Source of the DNA: Sphingopyxis sp. JAI128
GTDB taxonomy: Bacteria > Pseudomonadota > Alphaproteobacteria > Sphingomonadales > Sphingomonadaceae
DNA length: 64,000 nt
Direction: 5' to 3'
Assembly: GCF_014207235.1 (NCBI RefSeq)
Contig: NZ_JACHDA010000005.1
Location: 186,001 to 250,000, forward strand
A program made the position numbers and the translations under genes. Positions 8,940 to 18,112 of this stretch are shown here, piece by piece. The notes under the pieces were generated by a model that saw only the letters and a list, made by a program, of their open reading frames with translations, had not been told where the DNA came from and did not search any database. Positions within the stretch are counted from its first letter, which is position 1; each line of letters starts with the position of its first letter.

Positions 8940-9575
8940 TTACCGCGCACCGAACCGCCAGCGGAGCAGCGGGCGCGCGAGGAAGAGGCCGGCGAGGAAA
9001 CCGCCGACATGCGCCCAGATCGCCACCGCCCCGAAGCCGCCTCCGCCCGCAAAGCCGAGCAGCAGTTGGAGCCCGATCCACGCCGCAGCGAGCCACAGCG
9101 CGCGCACCCAATGGCCGGGGATCGGTCCGATAGCGGGAGCACGCGAGCGGCTGAAGATCAGCGCAAAAACAGCGATCAGCGCCGAGATCGCGCCGCTCGC
9201 GCCGATCATCGACACCGCCGAGGCTGGATCGGCGAGATATTGGGCGAGCGCGCCGCCATAGGCGCCGGCGAGCAACAGCACAGCCATCGCCTTCGCGCCC
9301 AGCGGCGCCTCCAACTGGCGGCCGACAAAGAGCAGGACGACCATGTTGAAGGCGATGTGCATCACCCCGCCGTGCAGGAAGGCCGACGACAGGGGGGTCA
9401 GCAGGAAAGGGACCATTGCGCCGGGTGGCAGGATCAGGTCCTGTCCGACACGCGCGGGAACGAAGCCCGCGCGCACGATCGCCTCGACCTGGAATCCGGT
9501 GATCGACAGGAGGATGAACAGCACGACGCAGGCGAGAGCATAGCCCGTGACCAGCGGCGCGTCCTGCGGCTTCAT
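8940..9575 (-). CDS. Rhomboid family intramembrane serine protease
   Basis: Encodes 211 residues with six to seven transmembrane helices. The catalytic dyad is visible: Ser127 in the G-A-S-G motif and His189 in WAHVGG. The HxxxN motif of rhomboids is present as H73-I-A-F-N77, and the L1 loop region lies before it. Rhomboids cleave transmembrane segments of other membrane proteins; no substrate can be named from context. It sits 25 bases downstream of greA on the same strand and is probably the last gene of the carA-carB-greA block. Confidence 0.92.
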   Translation of the reverse strand: MKPQDAPLVTGYALACVVLFILLSITGFQVEAIVRAGFVPARVGQDLILPPGAMVPFLLTPLSSAFLHGGVMHIAFNMVVLLFVGRQLEAPLGAKAMAVLLLAGAYGGALAQYLADPASAVSMIGASGAISALIAVFALIFSRSRAPAIGPIPGHWVRALWLAAAWIGLQLLLGFAGGGGFGAVAIWAHVGGFLAGLFLARPLLRWRFGAR

Positions 9576-9600
9576 CGTCCGGTTCCTGACCCGATGCCGG

Positions 9601-10077
9601 TCAGATGAATTCGATCTTGGTGACCAGATAATATTTGTCGCCCGACGGCACGGTGACTTCGACCTCGTCGTCGACGCGGCGACCGATCAGCGCGCGGCCG
9701 AGCGGCGAGTTATAGCTGATCCTGCCGTCCTTGGCATCGGCCTCGGCCTGCCCGACGATCTGGTATTTCACCGGCTTGTCGTCCTCGTCGGCGAGCGTCA
9801 CGGTCGCCCCGAACACGATGCGGTCGCCCGACAGTGTCGTCGGGTCGATGACCTGCGCGCGCGAAAGCTTGTCCTCGAGGTCGCCGATCGTCGCTTCGAC
9901 CTGGCCCTGGCGTTCCTTGGCGGCATGATATTCGGCATTTTCGCTAAGGTCACCATGCGCACGCGCTTCCTCGATCGCATCGACGATCAGCGGTCGCTCG
10001 GCTTTGAGGGTTGCGAGTTGCGCGTTCAGCTTCTCATAGCCTTCTGCCAGCATCGGCACCTTTTCAACGCTTGCCAT
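9601..10077 (-). CDS. greA: Transcription elongation factor GreA
   Basis: Rescues backtracked RNA polymerase by stimulating transcript cleavage through its secondary channel. The start at 10077 ([17 protein letters not shown]) gives 158 residues, the standard GreA length; an in-frame ATG seven codons upstream is less likely. The N-terminal coiled coil carries [20 protein letters not shown], with the acidic tip residues, and the C-terminal FKBP-like domain has [19 protein letters not shown]. It lies 96 bases downstream of carB on the same strand, an order common in Alphaproteobacteria. Confidence 0.97.
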   Translation of the reverse strand: MASVEKVPMLAEGYEKLNAQLATLKAERPLIVDAIEEARAHGDLSENAEYHAAKERQGQVEATIGDLEDKLSRAQVIDPTTLSGDRIVFGATVTLADEDDKPVKYQIVGQAEADAKDGRISYNSPLGRALIGRRVDDEVEVTVPSGDKYYLVTKIEFI

Positions 10078-10173
10078 TATCCTGTTGTCCTTCGTCAATA
10101 ATCCAGCGCCAGCGAAACTTCGCCGGGCGGCTGCGCCGCTGTTCCGTCAATGTCGGGGGGTGGAGCGGTGCCT

Positions 10174-13100
10174 TCAATAATAGTCCTGAAGCGGCTTTAC
10201 TTCAAGAGAGTGCGCGCGAAGCGCCCCGATCGCTTGCGTCGCCGCATCGCTGGCCGCCGCGGTGGTATAATAAGCGATATCGGCTCCAAGCGCGGAGGCG
10301 CGGATCGATTGCGAATCCTGCAGCGATTGCCACCCTTCGGTGGTGTTGAAGATCAGCTGGATGTCGCCATCCTTGATCCGGTCGACGATATGCGGGCGGC
10401 CCTCGGCCACCTTGTTGACGCGTTCGACGTCGATGCCCTGCGCCACCAGATAGTCGGCGGTGCCGCCGGTCGCGATCACCTGCCACCCCCAGGCGGCAAG
10501 CTGCTTGACCGATGCGACAACACGCGGCTTGTCGCTGTCCTTGACCGACACGAAGACGCGGCCCTCGGTCGGCAGGCGGTCACCCGCCCCCAGCTGCGCC
10601 TTCGCGAAGGCGAGGTTGAAATCGCGGTCGATCCCCATCACTTCGCCGGTGGATTTCATCTCGGGGCTGAGCACCGGATCGGTGCCGGGGAAGCGCGCGA
10701 AGGGAAATACCGCTTCCTTCACCGCGACATGTTTGATGTCGCGATTGATCTTGGGCAGGTTGGCGAGTTTCTCGCCCGCCATCACGCGCGCCGCAATCTT
10801 GGCGATCGGCGACCCCACGGCCTTGGCGACGAAGGGCACCGTGCGGCTGGCGCGGGGATTGACCTCGATCAGATAGACTTCTTCGTCCTTCACCGCGAAC
10901 TGGATGTTCATCAGGCCGCGCACTTCCAGCGCGCGGGCAAGCGCATCGGCCTGCCGCTCGATCTCGGCAACGATGGCCGGCGACAGGCTGTACGGCGGGA
11001 TCGAACAGGCGCTGTCGCCCGAATGGACCCCGGCTTCCTCGATATGCTGGAGCACGCCTGCGACCACCACATCGGTCCCGTCGCACAGCGCGTCGACATC
11101 GACCTCGATCGCGTCGCGCAGATAACGGTCGATCAGGACGGGCGAGTCCCCCGACACCTGCACCGCGGTCTCGATATAATTTTCGAGCTGCGCCTGATCG
11201 TCGACGATTTCCATCGCGCGGCCGCCGAGGACGTAGGAGGGGCGCGTCAGCACCGGGTAACCGATGCGCGCCGCGACCGCGACGGCTTCCTCGCGGCTGC
11301 GCGCGATGCCGTTTTCGGGCTGCTTGAGGCCGAGTTTGTTGACGAGCGCCGCGAAACGCTCGCGGTCTTCGGCCAGGTCGATCGCGTCGGGGGAGGTGCC
11401 GAGGATCGGGATACCCGCCTCGGCCAGGGCCTGCGCCAGCTTGAGCGGCGTCTGCCCGCCGAACTGCACGATCACGCCGACCAGCTCGCCCTTCGACATT
11501 TCGACGTGCAGGATCTCCAGCACATCCTCGGCGGTCAACGGCTCGAAATAGAGGCGGTCCGACGTGTCATAATCGGTCGACACCGTTTCCGGGTTGCAGT
11601 TGACCATGATCGTTTCATAGCCCGCCTCTTCCAATGCGAAGCAGGCGTGGCAGCAACAATAGTCGAACTCGATCCCCTGCCCGATCCGGTTCGGACCGCC
11701 GCCGAGAATGACGACCTTCTTGCGGTCGGACGGGTTCGCCTCATTCTCGGGCTCGCCAAAGGTCGGGGCCTCGTAGGTCGAATAGAGATAGGGCGTCTGC
11801 GCCTGGAACTCCGCCGCGCAGGTGTCGATGGTCTTGAACACCGGACGCACGCCGAGCTTGTGGCGCAGCGCGCGCACTTCGGCCTCGGTCACGCCGCCGG
11901 TCATCGCCTTGACCGCCTCGTGAATCAAACCGCTGCCGTGCGCGGTCGCATGACGCGTGCCGGGCTGGAGGTTCGCCGACTGGAGCGCAAGATAGGCAAG
12001 GCGTTTGTCGGAGAAGCCCATCGCCTTCAATTTGCGCAGCCCCTCGGCGTCGCGCGGCAGGCCGTTCTTGCAAACTTCCTGTTCGGCTTCGACGATCTCG
12101 GCGATGCGTTCGAGGAACCACATGTCATAGCCCGCGACGCGGTTAATCTCGGCGAGCGGCAGCCCCTCGCGGATCGCCTGCGCGGTGTTGAGCAGCCGGT
12201 CGGGGGTGCGCTGTGCCAGCTCGTTGCGGAGCTGGTCGTGCGTCGCGCCCTTCAGCCGCTCGACGAAGTTGAAGCCCGAAAGCCCGGTCTCCAGCCCGCG
12301 CAGCGCCTTTTGCAGGCTCTCGTGGATCGTCCGCCCGATCGCCATCACCTCGCCGACCGATTTCATCGCGGTCGACAGCGTCGCCTCTGCGCCCTTGAAC
12401 TTCTCGAAGGCGAAGCGCGGGATTTTGGTCACGACATAATCGATCGTCGGCTCGAACGACGCCGGCGTCACCCCGGTGATGTCGTTCATGATCTCGTCGA
12501 GCGTGTAGCCGACCGCCAGCTTCGCCGCGACCTTGGCGATCGGGAAGCCCGTCGCCTTCGACGCGAGCGCCGACGAGCGCGACACGCGCGGGTTCATTTC
12601 GATCACGATCAGACGGCCGTCCTTGGGATTGACCGCAAACTGGACGTTCGACCCGCCGGTTTCGACCCCGATCTCGCGCAGCACCGCGATGCTCGCGTTG
12701 CGCATGATCTGATATTCCTTGTCGGTCAGCGTCAGCGCCGGCGCGACGGTGATGCTGTCGCCGGTATGCACGCCCATCGGATCGACATTTTCGATCGAAC
12801 AGATGATGATGCAATTGTCCTTGCGGTCGCGCACCACCTCCATCTCATATTCTTTCCAGCCGAGGAGCGATTCCTCGATCAGGACCTCGGTAGTGGGCGA
12901 TGCGATCAGGCCGCCGCGGACGATATGCTCGAACTCCTCGCGGTTATACGCGATACCGCCGCCGGTGCCGCCCATGGTAAAGCTGGGGCGGATGATCGAC
13001 GGCAGCCCTGTACGTTCGAGCACCGCGAACGCCTCGTCGAGCGTGTGCGCAATGCCCGATCGCGCACTTTCGAGGCCGATCTTGTCCATCGCGTCGCGGA

Positions 13101-13494
13101 ACTTGATCCGGTCCTCGGCCTTGTCGATCGCCTCGGCATCGGCGCCGATCATCTCGACGCCATATTTCTCGAGCGTCCCGTCGTTGAACAGCGCCAGCGC
13201 GGTGTTGAGCGCGGTCTGCCCGCCCATCGTCGGCAGCACCGCGTCGGGGCGCTCCTTCGCGATGATCTTCGCGACGATCTCGGGCGTGATCGGCTCCACA
13301 TAGGTGGCGTCGGCCAGCTCGGGATCGGTCATGATCGTCGCGGGGTTGGAGTTGACGAGGACGATGCGATAGCCCTCCTCCTTGAGCGCCTTGATCGCCT
13401 GCGTCCCCGAATAGTCGAACTCGCACGCCTGACCGATTACGATCGGGCCGGCGCCGATGACGAGGATGGATTGGATGTCGGTTCTTTTGGGCAT
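10174..13494 (-). CDS. carB: Carbamoyl-phosphate synthase large subunit
   Basis: Combines bicarbonate, ATP and ammonia from CarA to make carbamoyl phosphate for arginine and pyrimidines. The product is 1106 residues, full length. The beginning [22 protein letters not shown] is canonical. There are two ATP-grasp halves (about 1-400 and 560-940), an oligomerisation domain between them, and a C-terminal allosteric MGS-like domain (after 940, with [16 protein letters not shown]). A long open frame on the opposite strand is only a shadow of GC-rich codons. It follows carA and a small ORF on the same strand. Confidence 0.98.
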   Translation of the reverse strand: MPKRTDIQSILVIGAGPIVIGQACEFDYSGTQAIKALKEEGYRIVLVNSNPATIMTDPELADATYVEPITPEIVAKIIAKERPDAVLPTMGGQTALNTALALFNDGTLEKYGVEMIGADAEAIDKAEDRIKFRDAMDKIGLESARSGIAHTLDEAFAVLERTGLPSIIRPSFTMGGTGGGIAYNREEFEHIVRGGLIASPTTEVLIEESLLGWKEYEMEVVRDRKDNCIIICSIENVDPMGVHTGDSITVAPALTLTDKEYQIMRNASIAVLREIGVETGGSNVQFAVNPKDGRLIVIEMNPRVSRSSALASKATGFPIAKVAAKLAVGYTLDEIMNDITGVTPASFEPTIDYVVTKIPRFAFEKFKGAEATLSTAMKSVGEVMAIGRTIHESLQKALRGLETGLSGFNFVERLKGATHDQLRNELAQRTPDRLLNTAQAIREGLPLAEINRVAGYDMWFLERIAEIVEAEQEVCKNGLPRDAEGLRKLKAMGFSDKRLAYLALQSANLQPGTRHATAHGSGLIHEAVKAMTGGVTEAEVRALRHKLGVRPVFKTIDTCAAEFQAQTPYLYSTYEAPTFGEPENEANPSDRKKVVILGGGPNRIGQGIEFDYCCCHACFALEEAGYETIMVNCNPETVSTDYDTSDRLYFEPLTAEDVLEILHVEMSKGELVGVIVQFGGQTPLKLAQALAEAGIPILGTSPDAIDLAEDRERFAALVNKLGLKQPENGIARSREEAVAVAARIGYPVLTRPSYVLGGRAMEIVDDQAQLENYIETAVQVSGDSPVLIDRYLRDAIEVDVDALCDGTDVVVAGVLQHIEEAGVHSGDSACSIPPYSLSPAIVAEIERQADALARALEVRGLMNIQFAVKDEEVYLIEVNPRASRTVPFVAKAVGSPIAKIAARVMAGEKLANLPKINRDIKHVAVKEAVFPFARFPGTDPVLSPEMKSTGEVMGIDRDFNLAFAKAQLGAGDRLPTEGRVFVSVKDSDKPRVVASVKQLAAWGWQVIATGGTADYLVAQGIDVERVNKVAEGRPHIVDRIKDGDIQLIFNTTEGWQSLQDSQSIRASALGADIAYYTTAAASDAATQAIGALRAHSLEVKPLQDYY

Positions 13495-13552
13495 TATTGG
13501 ACCTTATCGGCAGGCATTTAGAAGCGAGGACTAGAACTCTCGGAAGGGGGGA

Positions 13553-13915
13553 TCATTTTCGCGGAGAGTCCTTCGGCGCTGTGAACACAGAAAAATGGGA
13601 TGGGACGGAGCGCTTCACGCATGAAACGATTTCAGGATCGCGTGCTGTGCTCGAAGCCAGAATTAGCCGACGATGCGAAATCTCCACATCCGAGTATCTT
13701 GCATCGGTTGCGCCACATTTTCGGATTTGTTCCAGCAGAAAGTGGGGACCTGCAAAATCAGGCCGCGACCCCGTTCCTTGGATATTGCCATATCCTCCCC
13801 GAACGCCGTCAGGGAACTCGAAAACGAGCGTCGATGGAGGAGAGGCCGGATCGCTCAAGGCAGCCTGCCCCGCCACCGCCAGCGCAAGATAACTATAGCC
13901 GATTGTTGCGATCAT
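13553..13915 (-). CDS. Small putative secreted protein encoded between carA and carB
   Basis: Encodes 120 residues. The ATG at 13915 overlaps the carA stop as ATGA, a typical translational-coupling junction. The N-terminus MIATIGYSYLALAVAGQAAL is a plausible short signal peptide with cleavage near residue 20. Two cysteines (C67 and C99) could form a disulfide in the periplasm. The segment is less G+C-rich than carA and carB. I do not recognise the family. The coupling and the position inside the operon argue that it is real; lack of any known domain and the odd composition argue for caution. Confidence 0.6.
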   Translation of the reverse strand: MIATIGYSYLALAVAGQAALSDPASPPSTLVFEFPDGVRGGYGNIQGTGSRPDFAGPHFLLEQIRKCGATDARYSDVEISHRRLILASSTARDPEIVSCVKRSVPSHFSVFTAPKDSPRK

Positions 13916-15096
13916 TTTAGCCCACCCACAAACTTCTCGAACAGATAGAAGCTGTCCTGCGGCCCCGGGCTCGCCTCGGGGTGATATTGCACGCTGAAGG
14001 CGTTCTTGCCGGTGATCGCGATGCCGCAGTTCGATCCGTCGAACAGGCTCTTGTGCGTTTCGACTACGCCGACGGGGAGCGTCGCGGCGTCGACCGCGAA
14101 GCCGTGGTTCATGCTCGTGATTTCGACCACGCCGTCTTCGGCGCGCTGCACGGGATGGTTCGCGCCGCGGTGGCCCTGGTGCATCTTCACCGTCCGCGCC
14201 CCCGCCGCGATGCCGAGCATCTGGTGGCCGAGACAGATGCCGAAGATCGGCACGTCGCGCTCAAGCAATCCCTGGATCACCGGCACCGCATATTCGCCCG
14301 TCGCCGCGGGGTCGCCGGGGCCGTTCGACAGGAACACGCCCGCGGGCTGATGCCCCAGCACTTCGTCGAGGCTCGCGGTCGCGGGCACCACGGTGACGCG
14401 CGCGCCGGCCTTGACGAGGTTGCGGAAGATATTGTCCTTCGCGCCATAATCGATCGCGACGACATGGGGCCGCTCGCCGCCGTCCTCGGTCGCATAGCCA
14501 TGCCCCAGCGTCCACGCGCCGCCGGTCCAGTCGCCGGTGTCGGTGCGGCTGACCGCCTTCGCAAGATCCATGCCCTCGAGCCCCGCCCAGCCGCGCGCTT
14601 TGGCGAGCAGTTCGTCGATATCGAACTTGCCGTCGGGGCTGTGCGCAATCACGCCGTTCGGCGCGCCCGCATCGCGGATGCGGCGCGTCAGCGCGCGCGT
14701 GTCGATGCCCGCAAGCCCGATGACGCCCTGCTCGATCATCCACTCGGGCAAAGTCTGGACGCTACGGAAGTTGCTCGGCTGCGTCGGCAGCTCGCGCGTG
14801 ATCGCGCCGAGCGCGCCATGGACGCCGCGTTCCATATCTTCGGGGTTCGCGCCGACATTGCCGATATGCGGGAAGGTGAAGGTGACGACCTGCCCCGCAT
14901 AGCTCGGGTCGGTCAGTATCTCCTGATAGCCCGTCATCGACGTATTGAAACAAATCTCGCCTACCGCGGCGCCGCTCGCGCCATAACCGACGCCCCACAG
15001 GATTGTGCCATCGGCAAGGACGAGGACGCCGGTGGCACCCGAAGGCTGGCTTTTGGGCGCGATTTCAGGCGCGGCAGAGGGGTTGGCAGGTGCCAT
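13912..15096 (-). CDS. carA: Carbamoyl-phosphate synthase small subunit
   Basis: Hydrolyses glutamine and channels ammonia to CarB. It is 394 residues. The N-terminal CarA domain has the FNTSMTGYQEILTDPSY signature. The C-terminal class I amidotransferase domain shows the nucleophile Cys288 in GICLGHQMLG, with His372 and Glu374 in QYHPEASPGP. A 20-residue Ala/Pro/Ser-rich leader precedes the conserved domain, so a slightly later start is possible. It is the first gene of the leftward block carA, small ORF, carB, greA, rhomboid, and is divergent from yqeY. Confidence 0.97.
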   Translation of the reverse strand: MAPANPSAAPEIAPKSQPSGATGVLVLADGTILWGVGYGASGAAVGEICFNTSMTGYQEILTDPSYAGQVVTFTFPHIGNVGANPEDMERGVHGALGAITRELPTQPSNFRSVQTLPEWMIEQGVIGLAGIDTRALTRRIRDAGAPNGVIAHSPDGKFDIDELLAKARGWAGLEGMDLAKAVSRTDTGDWTGGAWTLGHGYATEDGGERPHVVAIDYGAKDNIFRNLVKAGARVTVVPATASLDEVLGHQPAGVFLSNGPGDPAATGEYAVPVIQGLLERDVPIFGICLGHQMLGIAAGARTVKMHQGHRGANHPVQRAEDGVVEITSMNHGFAVDAATLPVGVVETHKSLFDGSNCGIAITGKNAFSVQYHPEASPGPQDSFYLFEKFVGGLK

Positions 15097-15228
15097 TCAA
15101 CATGCTCCGGACGGGGGGGCTAAACGGCCGACCAAGTAGGCGGCAAAAAAATGATTCACAAGCTATCGGATTAGGAAACTTCTCGCTAGAGAGGGCCTTT
15201 CCGAAATTTGCAGCGCAAGAGGACACGC

Positions 15229-15681
15229 ATGATTCGCGATGACATCAAGGCTGCGCAGGTCGCCGCGATGAAAGCGGGCGACAAGGCGCGTTTGGGCACC
15301 ATCCGGCTGATGCTGGCGAAGATCAAGGACAAGGATATCGAACTTCGCACCGGCACCGCGCCGGCCGACGACGATGTGCTGGTCACCGACGTTTTGCAGA
15401 AAATGGTCAAGCAGCGCCGCGAATCGATCACCATGTACGAACAGGGCGGGCGGCAGGAGCTGGCCGACATCGAGGCGGCCGAGGTCGCGGTGATCGAGGA
15501 TTTCCTGCCCGCGCAGCTTTCGGACGACGAAGCGATGGCGGCGATCAAGGCAATCGTCGACGAACTCGGCGCGACGAGTCTGAAGGATATGGGCAAGGTG
15601 ATGGCGGCGGTGAAGGACCGGCTGGGGAGCCAGCTTGATATGAGCGAAGCGAGCGGGTGGGTGAAGGCGGCGTTGGGCTGA
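15229..15681 (+). CDS. yqeY: GatB/YqeY domain-containing protein
   Basis: Encodes 151 residues from the ATG at 15229 (MIRDDIKAAQVAAMKAGDK), placed downstream of AAGAGGACACGC. The all-helical domain matches the tail domain of the tRNA-dependent amidotransferase GatB. YqeY proteins are thought to act on or near tRNA, but the exact role is unsettled. The gene is divergent from carA and upstream of dnaG and rpoD, a widespread alphaproteobacterial arrangement. Here a repeat-flanked DUF559 gene sits between it and dnaG. Confidence 0.93.
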   Translation: MIRDDIKAAQVAAMKAGDKARLGTIRLMLAKIKDKDIELRTGTAPADDDVLVTDVLQKMVKQRRESITMYEQGGRQELADIEAAEVAVIEDFLPAQLSDDEAMAAIKAIVDELGATSLKDMGKVMAAVKDRLGSQLDMSEASGWVKAALG

Positions 15682-15691
15682 TTTGAAACAA

Positions 15692-15786
15692 GCCCTCCCC
15701 CGACCCCTCCCGCAAGCGGGAGGGGAACAAGGTAGCCGCGAGCGCATATTCTCCCCTCCCGCTTGCGGGAGGGGTCGGGGGAGGGC
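15692..15786. repeat. Long perfect inverted repeat (35-bp arms) with nested palindromes
   Basis: The arms 15692-15726 and 15752-15786 are perfect inverted copies, 35 bases each, around a 25-base spacer. Each arm also contains an inner palindrome, CCCCTCCCGC / GCGGGAGGGG. The element directly follows yqeY and runs up to the DUF559 reading frame. A related single copy lies at 16137-16170. Confidence 0.9.
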
Positions 15787-15789
15787 CTG

Positions 15790-16179
15790 TTGGATAAAGG
15801 CTACAAACGACCGACTGCGCGTTCCCGCGAACTACGTCTGAATGCTACGCCCGCCGAACGGGCTTTGTGGGCGCAATTGAGCGCCCGCAAAGTCAGTGGC
15901 GTTCGTTTCAATCGCCAATTTCCCATCGGCCCGTTCATCTGCGATTTCGTCTCGCGATCAGCCAGGCTCGTCATCGAAGTCGATGGCGGGCAACATGCGG
16001 TTGATGTAGAAAAAGACCAATCGCGCACAGCCTATTGGGAAGCACAGGGATATCGAGTGATCCGGTTCTGGAACAATGATGTGCTGGAACGGATCGCTGG
16101 GGTCGTGAGCGAGATCGAGCGCGCTCTTGCGGACATGCCCTCGCCTAGCCCCTCCCGCGAGCGGGAGGGGAACTCATGA
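15790..16179 (+). CDS. DUF559 domain-containing protein (Vsr/restriction-endonuclease-like fold)
   Basis: The conserved part starts soon after the TTG at 15790 (LDKGYKRPTARSRELRLNATPAERALW) and has the DUF559 signature GVRFNRQFPIGPFICDFV, LVIEVDGGQHAV and GYRVIRFWNNDVL. The E-V-D plus Q/H pattern is that of PD-(D/E)XK-like nucleases. The frame is also open from an ATG at 15763, but that lies inside the inverted repeat, so the true start is uncertain. The last dozen codons ([12 protein letters not shown]) come from a repeat copy, and the stop overlaps the dnaG start as ATGA. Function is unknown; small DUF559 proteins are often solitary. It interrupts the usual yqeY-dnaG adjacency. Confidence 0.85.
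   Translation: MDKGYKRPTARSRELRLNATPAERALWAQLSARKVSGVRFNRQFPIGPFICDFVSRSARLVIEVDGGQHAVDVEKDQSRTAYWEAQGYRVIRFWNNDVLERIAGVVSEIERALADMPSPSPSREREGNS
16137..16170. repeat. Single palindromic repeat copy providing the dnaG ribosome-binding site
   Basis: This is a diverged copy of one arm of the 15692-15786 element, in the same orientation as its left arm, with the inner palindrome CCCCTCCCGC / GCGGGAGGGG. Its last bases, GGGAGGGG, lie 5 bases before the dnaG ATG and form an ideal Shine-Dalgarno sequence. Confidence 0.85.
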
Positions 16180-18074
16180 CCCTCACCCCGCAATGGCTGG
16201 ACGAACTGCGCTCGCGCATCACGCTGTCGACCCTCATCGGGCGCACGGTGAAAATCACCCGCGCCGGGCGCGAATATAAGGCGTGCTGTCCTTTCCATAA
16301 CGAAAAGACGCCGAGCTTCACGATCAACGACGAAAAGGGCTTCTACCACTGTTTCGGCTGCTCGGCGCATGGCGATGCGATCCGCTGGATGACCGACCAG
16401 CGCGGGCTGTCGTTCATGGATGCGGTCAAGGAACTGGCCGCCGAGGCCGGGATGGAGGTTCCCGCCGCCGATCCGCGCGCCGCCAAAAAGGCCGAGGAGG
16501 CGGCGAGCCTGCGCGATGTCGTGCAGGGCGCGGCCGACTGGTTCACGCAGCAACTGGACAGCAGCAACGGCGCCCCGGCGCGCGAATACCTGGCGAAGCG
16601 CGGGATTTCGGATGCGACGCGCAAGGCCTTTGGCTTTGGCCTCGCGCCCGAGAGCCGCAGCGCGCTGAAAGACGCGCTCAAGAAATTCCCGACCGCGATG
16701 CTCGTCGAGGCGGGGATGCTGATCGCGCCAAAGGAATATGGCTCGGACAAGGAGCCCTACGACCGCTTCCGCGGACGGTTGATGATCCCGATCCGCGACG
16801 CGCGCGGGCGCGTCATCGCGTTCGGCGGGCGCATCTTGGGCGACGGCGAGCCCAAATATCTGAACTCGCCCGACACACCGCTCTTCGACAAGGGGCGCAC
16901 GCTCTATAATCTCGACAAGGCGAGCCCCGCGTCACGGCAGACGAACCGGATCATTGTCGTCGAAGGCTATATGGACGTCATCGCGCTCGCCGAAGCGGGG
17001 ATCGCCGACGTGGTCGCGCCGCTCGGCACCGCGCTCACCGAAAACCAGCTCGGCATGATCTGGCGGATGGTCCCCGTGCCCGTGCTCTGCTTCGACGGCG
17101 ACAGCGCGGGACAGAAGGCTGCGATGCGCGCCGCAATGCGCGCGCTGCCCCTGCTCCGCCCCGGCTTCAGCCTCGCCTTCGCGACAATGCCCGCCGGGCA
17201 GGACCCCGACGATATCGTTCGCGCGCGCGGCGCGGCGGGCTTCGCCGAAATCCTGGGCGAAGCGCAGCCGTTGGTCGAGCGGCTGTGGGCGCACGAGGTC
17301 GCCGCCGGGCCGCTCGCGACGCCCGAGGAACGCGCCGCGCTCAAGACCCGCCTGCTCGCGCACGCCGATGCGATCGAGGATGCCGACGTGCGGCACCATT
17401 ATCGCGAGGCGTTCCGCGAACGGCTCGACGCGCTCTTCGCGCGGGCGCGCCCCGAACGCGGGCCGCGCCAGCCGTGGACGCCAGGCGCCGCGCGGGGCGG
17501 TTTCGGCGGAGGGGGCCGCCGCTTCGTCCCCGATCCGCGATTGCAACCTCCGGCGGATGAAACGCGTTTCATCGGGCAGGCCGGGATCGCGGCGCCGCTG
17601 ATCGCCGCGCTCATCGGCGGGTTGCTGCGCTATCCGGCGGTTATCCGGCGCCACGACGAGGAACTGGCGCGCCTGTCGATCGGCGATCCCGCCGACGCCG
17701 AATTGCTCGACGCGATGCTTGACATCGCGATGCGGCAGGAAGGGCTTGATTGCGAGGGGTTGCTTGCCATATTGGAGCCAATGAAAGTGTATAATAGGGC
17801 GACGACATTGCTCCGAGCCGATGGAATGCACTTCTCATTCAATCGCTCGCCGAAAAAGAATGAGGCCATCGATCATAATCGGGCGCAGAGGGAACTTTCG
17901 GAGTTCATCTCTCTCGTGAACACGCAGGCGGAGCTGAAAATGCGCCGGTTGCAAGCCGACGAGATCGCGAGGGCCCGACTCGACGACCAATCCATCGCGG
18001 AGCAGAACCGGCTGCGGGCGATGGATGAAGACCTGATGCACCGGCTCCAGGCGCTGCGCGAAGGCGGCGCCTAG
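16176..18074 (+). CDS. dnaG: DNA primase
   Basis: Synthesises RNA primers at the replication fork. It is 632 residues. The N-terminal CHC2 zinc finger is formed by C38, H41, C59 and C62 ([12 protein letters not shown] and [12 protein letters not shown]). The TOPRIM catalytic core includes [17 protein letters not shown] and [16 protein letters not shown] linker rich in Gly and Arg follows near residues 430-450, then the helicase-binding C-terminal domain. The stretch 17775-17900 uses unusually AT-rich codons for this genome. Start context comes from the repeat immediately upstream; the ATG overlaps the DUF559 stop. Confidence 0.98.
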   Translation: MTLTPQWLDELRSRITLSTLIGRTVKITRAGREYKACCPFHNEKTPSFTINDEKGFYHCFGCSAHGDAIRWMTDQRGLSFMDAVKELAAEAGMEVPAADPRAAKKAEEAASLRDVVQGAADWFTQQLDSSNGAPAREYLAKRGISDATRKAFGFGLAPESRSALKDALKKFPTAMLVEAGMLIAPKEYGSDKEPYDRFRGRLMIPIRDARGRVIAFGGRILGDGEPKYLNSPDTPLFDKGRTLYNLDKASPASRQTNRIIVVEGYMDVIALAEAGIADVVAPLGTALTENQLGMIWRMVPVPVLCFDGDSAGQKAAMRAAMRALPLLRPGFSLAFATMPAGQDPDDIVRARGAAGFAEILGEAQPLVERLWAHEVAAGPLATPEERAALKTRLLAHADAIEDADVRHHYREAFRERLDALFARARPERGPRQPWTPGAARGGFGGGGRRFVPDPRLQPPADETRFIGQAGIAAPLIAALIGGLLRYPAVIRRHDEELARLSIGDPADAELLDAMLDIAMRQEGLDCEGLLAILEPMKVYNRATTLLRADGMHFSFNRSPKKNEAIDHNRAQRELSEFISLVNTQAELKMRRLQADEIARARLDDQSIAEQNRLRAMDEDLMHRLQALREGGA

Positions 18075-18112
18075 AACCGAAACCACCAATTGCCCCAAGG
18101 CAAGGAACAAGA

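Noticed and set aside
10150..13521. Open frame of more than 1100 codons on the plus strand opposite carB
   Set aside because: It is the reverse of a high-G+C, codon-biased gene (abundant Asp/Arg/His with no motif), has no ribosome-binding site and mirrors carB exactly.
15763..15790. ATG at 15763 as the start of the DUF559 gene
   Set aside because: It lies inside the right arm of the inverted repeat, so the first residues would be repeat-encoded; a later start near 15790 fits the conserved domain better, though this is not settled.
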